A DNA stretch of 64,000 bases from Pseudomonas sp. ACM7. Lineage in GTDB: Bacteria > Pseudomonadota > Gammaproteobacteria > Pseudomonadales > Pseudomonadaceae. The translations under genes and the position numbers were made by a program. The stretch lies in NCBI RefSeq assembly GCF_004136015.1, contig NZ_CP024866.1, positions 971,727 through 1,035,726 on the forward strand, given 5' to 3'. How positions within the stretch are numbered: the first letter of the stretch is position 1; each line of letters starts with the position of its first letter. The notes under the pieces are model-generated. The model searched no databases and had not been told where the DNA came from. It was given only the letters and a program-made list of their open reading frames with translations. Of this stretch, positions 57,030 through 64,000 are shown one piece after another.

Positions 57030-57722
57030 TCAGGGGAGGTAAAGGCTGAACACGCCGCCGCCCAGCGGGCCGCCATTGCTGATTTCGGTGCGTCCGCCCT
57101 CGCCATTGCGTTGATGAAGTGCGGCAATCCGCCCGGCAAAATACAGGCCCAGGCCAGTGCTTCCGCTGCTGTGGTTGATGCCCTGCACGTAATCGGCCTG
57201 ACGCTCGATCATTTCGGGTGGATAACCCTCGCCATCGTCGTTGACGGTCAGCACCAGTTGCCCGGCTTCATCACTGACGCTGATCAACACCGCGTGGCGG
57301 GCGTAACGAATGGCGTTGTTGATGCTGTTGCCCAGCACCGAAGCAATCAGTTCCCGGTCGAAGAAACCCAAAGGGCTCAACGGGTCCACTTCATAGGTCG
57401 CCATGATGCCGCGACTGGCAAACACGTCCTGATGGCAGGCCAATTGCGCTTCGATGAAGTCATCCAGTTCATGGTAGGCCGGTTGCAACGGCATCTGGTT
57501 GACGCCGAGTTTGTACAGCCCCAGCAACTGCACCAGCATGCCATTGAGATGCGCGAACTCGAATTCGATCACGCCCTGCTCCGGGGTGTGCTGCTGCGGA
57601 TCCGGCAAGCGCGCCAACCATTGGCTGTGGGCCTGCATCAGCATCGCCAGAGAGTTCTTCATGTCGTGCACGGTGGAGGCAATCACCGTGGAAAAATCGA
57701 GTGCCTGTTCGCTGTCGTTCAT
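57030..57722 (-). CDS. Small cytoplasmic histidine kinase
   Basis: The 230-residue protein has no membrane segment. The N-terminal His19 is in STVHDMKNSLAMLM, an HWE-like or divergent HisKA box, followed by a HATPase with NSINNAIRYARHA, VNDDGEGYPPEM and GSTGLGLYFAGRIA. Its start overlaps the stop of the REC-TPR gene by four bases (ATGA), so the two are made together and probably form a phosphotransfer pair. The signal input must come from another protein or domain. Confidence 0.85.
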   Translation of the reverse strand: MNDSEQALDFSTVIASTVHDMKNSLAMLMQAHSQWLARLPDPQQHTPEQGVIEFEFAHLNGMLVQLLGLYKLGVNQMPLQPAYHELDDFIEAQLACHQDVFASRGIMATYEVDPLSPLGFFDRELIASVLGNSINNAIRYARHAVLISVSDEAGQLVLTVNDDGEGYPPEMIERQADYVQGINHSSGSTGLGLYFAGRIAALHQRNGEGGRTEISNGGPLGGGVFSLYLP

Positions 57723-59323
57723 TCGCCAAACGCCTTGCTTCGCAACTTCTGATAACGGGGAAAACGCGCATCGGAGTCGGGCATCAGGCCGACCATTTTC
57801 AGGCACGTCCGACATTCCTCCAGCTCCGCCGAGGGGATACTGGTGTCGGTGCCATGCAGCAGCGACTGCGCCATGTTCAGCGCGATACTGATGTTCTTGG
57901 GTTGCAGCGCCAGGGCTTTGCGGAACACCTGCCGCGCCTCCACCAGGTTGCCGGTCTTGTACACCCGCACGCCCTGACGGTTGAGGTCGGCAGCGGCGTT
58001 GCCGGAGTTGAGAATGGTCGGATCGTCGGTCAACTTGGCGATGCCCTTCATCACCGTCGGGTCGTCGCCGTAGATTTCCGCGCAGTTTTTCAGCATCGAG
58101 GCACCGGCGCTGGCCTGGCCGAGCATCTGCAGTTGCTTGGCCACCAGCAGCGCCGCTTCGGCGCTCATGAACTGCTCCATGCCATCGAGGCGCATCATCG
58201 CCTGCTCGGTGAGCTTCTCGGCGGTCTCGGCATCGTTGAGCAGCAGGCTGGTGGCTTTCATCAACCGCGCACGAATCTGCAGACCCGGGTCGGAAGGGTT
58301 TTCCTTGGCCACCGCACTCAGCGTCGTGTTGATTTCCAGTCGAGTCCGGGTATCCAGACCTTTTTCGCTGCCTTTACTGATCAAGGCATGGGCCAGGCCA
58401 AGGTTGCTCTCCGCATCCTTGAAACGTGACTGCGCGCCCTGCGCCACGGCCTGGCGATAGGCTTTGGAGGCGGTGTCGAAATCTTCGTTGGCCATCGCCA
58501 ACTTGCCCAACTGCGCTTGCCGGCGCACCGCCAGCGGCGACAAACGGATCGCCTCTTCCAGCACACTCTGGGCCGCCTTGGTGTCGCCTTCGGCGACCAG
58601 CACATCGGCCATGCCGTCGTAGAGCGCCGGCATCATCGGGAACACTTTCAGGGCTTTTTCATACACGCCTTTGGCCTGAGCGACCTGGCCACGCTTGAAC
58701 AGCAATTTGCCCAGACCGGCAAACGCCCACGGCAACGGTCGATCAGCAATGATGCTGTCGTAGAGACGCTCCAGCGCCTCGTTCTGATTCAGGTCGCGCA
58801 AGGCATCGGCGCGGTAGCGCAGGCACAACGGCGAGTAGCGGATGTCTTGCTTGCACAGGGCGATGCAGGCATTGAGCACTTCAACCGGTTTGCCCCGGTC
58901 AAGGGCCTGCAGAATCGGCTTGAGCAAGGTCTTGCGCTGCTCCAGCCGCTCCAGCCGTTGAGCCAGGCCGGAACGGTTGAACGGTTTGGTCAAGTACGCA
59001 TCGGGTTCGTGTTCCAACGCACTGAGCACCATTGCTTGACTGGTCTCGGCGGTGACCATGACGAACACTGCCTCATGGCTGATCAGCTTCTCGATCATCA
59101 GGTCTTCAAGCACCTGCTGACCGTTCTTCTTGCCGTCGCCCAGGTGAAAGTCCTGCAGGATGAAATCGTAGGCCTTCTGCGAACACATACGCAGCGCCTG
59201 TTCACCGGAGTCGGCGGTGTCGACATCCTTGACGCCCAGTTCGCGCAGCATGGACCTGACGGAACTGCGGAAATCCGAGAAATCATCGACGATCAAAAAA
59301 CGCTTTTGGTGATACGACAGCAT
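57719..59323 (-). CDS. REC-TPR response regulator
   Basis: The 534-residue protein has an N-terminal receiver (LIVDDFSDFRSSVRSM, phospho-acceptor Asp58 in FILQDFHLG, lysine in AYLTKPFNRSG) followed by a long run of tetratricopeptide repeats (for example ALERLYDSIIADRPLPWAFA, AKGVYEKALKVFPMMPALYD, and ARQVFRKALALQPKNISIAL near residue 475). There is no DNA-binding or enzymatic output, so the output is likely protein-protein contact. It is coupled to the small kinase downstream and divergent from the decayed chemotaxis-type kinase at 59530. Partners are unknown. Confidence 0.9.
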   Translation of the reverse strand: MLSYHQKRFLIVDDFSDFRSSVRSMLRELGVKDVDTADSGEQALRMCSQKAYDFILQDFHLGDGKKNGQQVLEDLMIEKLISHEAVFVMVTAETSQAMVLSALEHEPDAYLTKPFNRSGLAQRLERLEQRKTLLKPILQALDRGKPVEVLNACIALCKQDIRYSPLCLRYRADALRDLNQNEALERLYDSIIADRPLPWAFAGLGKLLFKRGQVAQAKGVYEKALKVFPMMPALYDGMADVLVAEGDTKAAQSVLEEAIRLSPLAVRRQAQLGKLAMANEDFDTASKAYRQAVAQGAQSRFKDAESNLGLAHALISKGSEKGLDTRTRLEINTTLSAVAKENPSDPGLQIRARLMKATSLLLNDAETAEKLTEQAMMRLDGMEQFMSAEAALLVAKQLQMLGQASAGASMLKNCAEIYGDDPTVMKGIAKLTDDPTILNSGNAAADLNRQGVRVYKTGNLVEARQVFRKALALQPKNISIALNMAQSLLHGTDTSIPSAELEECRTCLKMVGLMPDSDARFPRYQKLRSKAFGE

Positions 59324-59529
59324 CGAAGATTTCCAGGCAATTTTAAGAAGAAGACCATGAGTGTTCGGGTTATCGGCCAGTAGTGGCGTTCCCTTAATGA
59401 AGTCATGCCGCTCAGTACGCGCTTAATATTTGAAGGTGTTATTGAAAATCGGGATTATCCTGATTTATTAAGGCGCACCCACACCCCACTTGAGTTCGAG
59501 GCGTTTCCCCCTCGCCAAAGGCAAGCGTT

Positions 59530-62500
59530 ATGACCACCACTCCCAAGCACTCGGCCCTTGCTCCCGAGCGAAAGGCCCTGAGCCCCAGCACCCTGGACTT
59601 TCCGGTGGTGGGCATCGGTGTGTCGGCGGGCGGGCTGCAAGCGATCAAACTGTTCTTTGAAAACATGCCTCAAGACAATGGCATGGCGTTCGTGATCATT
59701 CTCCATCTGTCGCCCGACCACCAGAGCATCGCTGACAAGATCATCCAGGAATCGACCAAGATGCCGGTTCTGCAGGAGACCGAAACGGTGGCCATCGAGA
59801 AAAACCGGGTGTACGTCATTTCACCGGCGCAACGGCTGGCAATGAACGATGGCTTTCTGTAGGTCAGCGCCACAGATCCGCGCGAAGGTCGCCACGCGTC
59901 CATCGATCTGTTCTTCCGCGACCTTGCCGATCTGCACCGCGAGCGCGCCTTCTGTCTGGTGTTGTCGGGCACCGGTTCGGACGGCGCGGTTGGCTTGTCA
60001 CGGATCAAGGAACAAGGTGGCATTACCCTGGCCCAGGCACCGGAAGATGCCAAATTCGATGGCATGCCTTGCGCCGCCATCGAAACCCGCATGGTTGACC
60101 TGGTGCTGCCCGTGGTGGAAATGCCGCAAAAGCTTCTGGAGCTTTGGCGCAACTCCAGAGAAATCTGTTTGCCCACCGCCAACGATCCGGAACTGCAAAC
60201 CATTTTGCTGCGGTGTCCGAGCGTGACGCGGCACTTGCCGAACACGTGCTGCGCGACGTCCTGATTCAGTTGCGCACCGGCACCGGCCATGACTTCAAAC
60301 ACTACAAACGCGCCACCGTGTTGCGCCGGATCGAACGCCGGATGCAGGTGACCGGCCAGCCGGACCTGAGCGCCTAGTACCAGTATCTGCAAGCCAACCC
60401 CGAAGAAACCAAGGCGCTGCTGGGCGACATGTTGATCGGCGTGACCAACTTCTTCCGTGACAGGGAGGCTTTCGAAGCCCTCGAGCGGGATGTCGTGCCG
60501 CAATTGGTCAGCGCTGTCGTGTCCGCGCAACCCGAGAAAGAAGAAATCCGCGTCTGGTCCACGATCATCACCGATGTGCCACCCTCGCGGCTGCGCCACT
60601 ACTTCATCAAAGCACTGCGCCGCGCAAACTGTCATTCGGCGATATCCATCAACGCGCCCTCGAACAGTCCGCACCACCGAGCGTGATCGTCGACGCCAAC
60701 GCCGATATTCTGCACATGAGCGAGAGTGCCGGGCGTTTCTTGCGCCATGTCGGCGGAATTGTCGCGCAACTTGCTGACGCTGATTCTTCCGGAACGGCGC
60801 AAGCGTGATGAGCGCAGTTGCCTGATCGATCTGGTCGCGCATCCCTACAAGGATGAAAAATCGGACGGCGAATACGTTCTGGTGATTTTCGAAGAAGTCG
60901 AGGTCGACCCTTCCGAACGAGCGGCCACCACCGTGCTACAGACGGAAAGCCAGGTGCTGTCCAACCTTGAGCGCGAAAGAACTAGAGACCAGCAAGGAAG
61001 AGCTGCTGACGGTCAACTACGAGCTGAAAACCAAGGTCGAAGAAACCGACAGGATCAACGACTACCTGACCAACCTGATCGCCTCCACCGACATCGCCAC
61101 GGTGTTTGTCGACCGCAGCATGCGCATCAAGTGGTTCACCCCGCGCGCCACTGACACTTCAGCATGTTGCCGGTGGATACCGGGCGCTCCTTGCTCGACA
61201 TTACCCATCGCCTGCATTACGAGAACCTGGTCGCAGACGCGGCGCAAGTGTTCGAATCGCTGAACATGATCGAACGCGAAGTCAGCAGCACCGACAACCG
61301 CTGGTACATCGCCCGCCTGCTGCCCTATCGCTCCAGCGAAGACCACATCGACGGCACCGTGCTGACGTTCATCGACATCACCAAACGTCGAGCGGCTGAA
61401 GAAGAGATGCGAATGGGCGAAGAACGCATGCGCCTGGTCGCCGAAAGCACTCGCGACTACGCCATCATTACCCTTGATGAGCAGGGCTTGATCACCACGA
61501 GGAACAAAGGTGCCGAATTGATCTTCGGTTACAGCAAGGCTGAGGCCGAGGGCGCCTATTACGACTTCATTTTCTCGGCTGAAGATCGCGCGTCCGGCGT
61601 GCCTGAAAACGAACTGCTGGCGGTGCGCACCCATGGCCGCAGCGAAGATGAGCGCTGGCATCTGCGCAAGGACGGCAGCCGCTTCTTTTGCAGCGGCGAG
61701 GTGACCCTGCTCAGCGGCGATAACCTTCAGGGCTACGTGAAAATTGCCCGGGACCTGACCGGCCATAAGCGCCAGCATGAAGAGCAGAGCCAACAACTGG
61801 CCGAAACGCGCAACACCAATTACCTCAAGGACGAATTCTTCGCGGTCATGTCCCACGAACTCAAGCATCCGTTGAACCTGATTCAGCTCAATGCAGAACT
61901 GCTGCGTCGCTTGCCGGTGACCAAGTCGGTGGCGCCGGCCGCCAAGGCCGTCAACACCATCTGCGACGCCGTCAACAGCCAGGCACGGATCATCGATGAT
62001 CTGCTGGATGTTGCCCGGGTGCGCACCGGCAAACTCAAACTGAAACCAATCGCCTTGGATCTGGCCGGTGTGTTGCGCGACATTCACGCCGTTGTGCTCA
62101 ACGACCGACACGACGCCATCGTCGAACTGCACGTGCCTTCAGGCGCCTTGATGGTCCATGCCGACCCGACGCGCCTGGAACAAATTATCTGGAACCTGGT
62201 GAACAACGCACTGAAGCTCACGCCCTCCAACGGCCACGTGCAATTGATCGCCAGCCAGGTTGGAAACATGGCCCGGCTGGACGTCAAAGACAACGGTGCA
62301 GGCATCGCACCCGAGAATCTCGATCACGTGTTCGACCTGTTCGGCCAGGCTGAAAAGCAGCACGTCAGCCACAACCGTGAAGGCCTGGGAATCGGCTTGT
62401 CACTGGTCCGCCAGTTGACCGAGGCCCAACGGGGAACGGTTGAGGTGAACTCTGCCGGGGTGGGAACAGGTTGTACCTTCACGATTTACCTGCCCCTGGC

Positions 62501-62933
62501 CCACACCAAAGATGAACCGCAATCCCCGACTCAGGTCGAAGAACCCTCTGGCAGGCTGAGTGGTTTGACGATCCTGCTGGTCGACGACTCCGCCGATGTG
62601 CTGGAAACCTTGAAAATGCTGCTGGAAATGGAAGACGCGCAAGTGATTGCATTCGATCGACCGGTGGCGGCTTTGGACGCGGCAAAAAGCACCCGTTTCG
62701 ACCTGATCATTTCTGACGTGGGCATGCCGGTCATGAACGGCCACGAGCTGATAAACGCATTGCGTCAGTTGCCGCTCGTCAAAGATGTGCCGGCCATTGC
62801 GCTGACCGGCTATGGCGCCCACAGCGACATTCAAAAGTCACAGCAATCGGGCTTTGACCAGCACATTGGAAAACCGCTGTCCTACGATGAGCTGATCGAA
62901 ACCATTGAGACTCTGCGACGCTCCCAGACCTGA
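59530..62933 (+). pseudogene. Degraded CheB-CheR-PAS hybrid histidine kinase gene
   Basis: The open start MTTTPKHSALAPERK leads into a CheB methylesterase (GIGVSAGG, HLSPDH) interrupted by TAG at 59860-59862 but continuing in frame (SGTGSDG). A frameshift near 60205 enters a CheR segment (LIQLRTGTGHDFKHYKRATVLR), which meets TAG at 60375-60377. After IRVWS the SAM-binding core is missing and further shifts occur near 60640 and 60960. From 61164 the frame is clean for 589 residues: PAS/PAC, HisKA with MSHELKHPLNL, HATPase with NLVNNALKL and GIGLSLVR, and a receiver with IISDVGMP. The front is dead; the kinase end could still be expressed if a start exists. Confidence 0.88.
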
Positions 62934-62940
62934 GACAGAG

Positions 62941-63480
62941 TCAGCGCAGGTAGGCGCGTTGTACGCAGGCTCGTCGATCGATGGCCTGCCTGAGTCGATC
63001 CTTGTGATCAGCCCAGACCCTGGGGTCGACTCTGGTTGAGCGCATCAGCACCAGCATGGCTGCCTTGGCAGCCAAGTACTCCACCCAGGCATCGTCAGAC
63101 CTGAGCTTCAACGACTCGCGCTCGGTCATTTCCATCCGCCGCAGCGCCAGTACCGACTCATCGGTGATCACCGGACTCAAGGTCAGCTGCACCCGGTGCG
63201 GCGAGACGAATTCCTGCGTGTCCGCCACAACTTCCCTCGCCCGCTGCGCCCCCCACTTCAACGCCACACAGTAATGCTCACCCGCGTAGCGGTCATGAAA
63301 CTCCTCGCAAATCGCCCAGCCATCGGTGTCGTAGACGCCTATAAATACCTGGGTAACCCCCTCATAACTGACCCGTGCCTGCACCTCGATGTGCACGCCA
63401 TTGCTGAGTACTTCTTCATGCGTATGGAGGGGTAACCGCGTGTTGGTCCACAACCAGAATTTTGTGCCTCTACGCCGCAT
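62941..63480 (-). CDS. Hypothetical protein (179 aa)
   Basis: The ATG at 63480 (MRRRGTKFWLWTNTRLPLHT) has GGAG nine bases upstream and is preferred to an ATG at 63537 without one. The protein shows a possible beta-rich N-terminal half (HIEVQARVSYEGVTQVFIGVYD) and an alpha-helical, charged C-terminal half (TERESLKLRSDDAWVEYLAA). I recognise no domain. It converges on the decayed kinase gene with eight bases between stops and lies downstream of the rRNA operon. Confidence 0.6.
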   Translation of the reverse strand: MRRRGTKFWLWTNTRLPLHTHEEVLSNGVHIEVQARVSYEGVTQVFIGVYDTDGWAICEEFHDRYAGEHYCVALKWGAQRAREVVADTQEFVSPHRVQLTLSPVITDESVLALRRMEMTERESLKLRSDDAWVEYLAAKAAMLVLMRSTRVDPRVWADHKDRLRQAIDRRACVQRAYLR

Positions 63481-63561
63481 CGACGTGGCTCCATGAGTTG
63501 TGTCTGGAGTAAGGCACAGCAATGACGGACTTTCCATGTAGAGCGTCGGGTGATTACGCGT

Positions 63562-63598
63562 AAAAAAGCCCGCAGGACAGACAATGTCTGGCGGGGCT
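63562..63598 (-). terminator. Minus-strand terminator upstream of the hypothetical gene
   Basis: On the minus strand AGCCCCGC ... GCGGGCT encloses a second small palindrome (CAGACATTGTCTG) and is followed by six T. It would stop transcripts coming from the rRNA operon side. Confidence 0.8.
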
Positions 63599-63648
63599 AT
63601 TTCATGCCTCAAACGATTTTCGATGTCGCACTCCTGAGACTGTGACAG

Positions 63649-63683
63649 CCGGGAGCCGGGAGCCGGGAGCCGGGAGCCGGGAG
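63649..63683 (+). repeat. Five-copy CCGGGAG tandem repeat
   Basis: Five exact copies of CCGGGAG, with a partial sixth. The block lies between two terminators downstream of the 5S gene and encodes nothing. Confidence 0.95.
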
Positions 63684-63725
63684 CCGTCCGGTAATGCTGT
63701 GCGAACTTTCCTGCGGACAAAACAA

Positions 63726-63756
63726 AACCCCTACCTGCATACGCAGATAGGGGTTT
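63726..63756 (-). terminator. rRNA operon terminator
   Basis: AACCCCTACCTGC and GCAGATAGGGGTT enclose ATAC to make a stem of about 13 pairs with one mismatch. On the minus strand a TTTTGTTTTG run follows. It lies 10 bases after the 5S gene. Confidence 0.93.
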
Positions 63757-63765
63757 CGGAATTTA

Positions 63766-63884
63766 ATCTTGACGATGACCTACTCTCACATGGGGAAACC
63801 CCACACTACCATCGGCGATGCATCGTTTCACTGCTGAGTTCGGGATGGGATCAGGTGGTTCCAATGCTCTATGGTCGTCAAGAA
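63766..63884 (-). rRNA. rrf: 5S ribosomal RNA
   Basis: The minus strand carries the 5S sequence: TTCTTGACGACCATAGAGCA at the 5' side, the conserved GAACCACCTGATCCCATCCC and CGAACTCAGCAGTGAAACGA, then GATGGTAGTGTGGGGTTTCC and a 3' end GTAGGTCATCGTCAAGATT that pairs with the 5' end. The ends are approximate to a few bases. The 23S and 16S genes must lie beyond the right edge. Confidence 0.95.
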
Positions 63885-64000
63885 ATTCGGTAGCCAGGTC
63901 GTGGGCCTTTTCAGGTTCACGCTCCAGCGAATGGGTATGCGATAGTTGGGTGTTTTGTGAGTATCTCGAACTTTCGGTTCGTTTCGTCTTCACACACCGC
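63885..64000 (-). other. 23S-5S rRNA internal spacer (partial)
   Basis: The bases between the 5S 5' end and the window edge read on the minus strand as ...ACGAAACGAACCGAAAGTTCGAG...CCATTCGCTGGAGCG..., the Pseudomonas-type spacer after 23S. The AACCGAAAGTT segment forms a small hairpin. No coding frame is credible here. Confidence 0.8.

Noticed and set aside
60144..60777. Separate small genes in the middle of the decayed kinase.
   Set aside because: They are fragments of the CheR domain in shifted frames and are better described as one pseudogene.

Overview
This window is a chromosomal segment of a Pseudomonas, most likely of the P. fluorescens group. Gene content and neighbourhoods match Pseudomonas chromosomes (gpsA/fabAB, relA-rlmD-cysM-gacS-ldhA, arsC-wrbA, oprH-phoPQ next to a phosphopantetheinyl transferase, a two-component pair beside nrdA, and flgM/flgA/cheV/cheR/flgB). 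The DNA is G+C-rich, with many REP/REPIN-type palindromes typical of fluorescent pseudomonads. Nearly all of it looks like core chromosome. No CRISPR array, transposase, prophage gene or tRNA was seen. One rRNA operon begins to enter at the right end, with a 5S gene on the minus strand.

Layout. 1-7.3 kb: start of gpsA (minus), an operon of TonB-dependent receptor, periplasmic binding protein and hybrid sensor kinase, then fabA-fabB behind a FabR/DesT-type operator. 7.3-8.7 kb: a REPIN, a 62-residue protein and an inverted pair of long repeats. 8.7-16 kb (minus): DUF2058, mazG, relA, rlmD, cysM and a solitary DUF1016 PD-(D/E)XK nuclease. 16-21.3 kb: an OmpR-type two-component pair and gacS. 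21.4-30 kb: ldhA, small conserved genes, a TlpA-like lipoprotein, arsC-wrbA-DUF2069, a TAG-like glycosylase, ttcA, a Yip1 protein, sprT and a CaiB/BaiF CoA-transferase. 30-35.2 kb: dctA with an RpoN promoter, an araC-family regulator and a small accessory insert bracketed by two copies of the araC 3' end. 35.2-39.9 kb: phoQ-phoP-oprH with a four-repeat PhoP array, a dienelactone hydrolase and pcpS. 40-46 kb: an RstAB-like pair and nrdA with NrdR and DnaA boxes. 46-54 kb: flgEDCB, cheR-cheV, flgA, flgM-flgN and flgZ, with recognisable RpoN and FliA promoters. 54-64 kb: an MFS transporter, a glutamine-synthetase-like enzyme, a small histidine kinase with a REC-TPR protein, a decayed CheB/CheR-PAS-kinase gene, one unknown gene and the 5S rRNA.

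How the genes work together. The window is rich in signal transduction: GacS, PhoPQ with its target oprH, two more OmpR-type pairs, two hybrid kinases (one decayed) and a REC-TPR module. The flagellar block shows the usual hierarchy, with RpoN promoters ahead of flgA and flgB and a FliA promoter ahead of flgMN. The most novel-looking region is 32.7-35.1 kb. There an insert carries a small DUF6124-type gene whose 5' leader can be folded into a multibranched structure with two mutually exclusive pairings and a hairpin over the ribosome binding site. It also carries an uncharacterised beta-rich repeat protein, and it ends at a perfect 22-bp palindrome next to the second copy of the araC 3' end.
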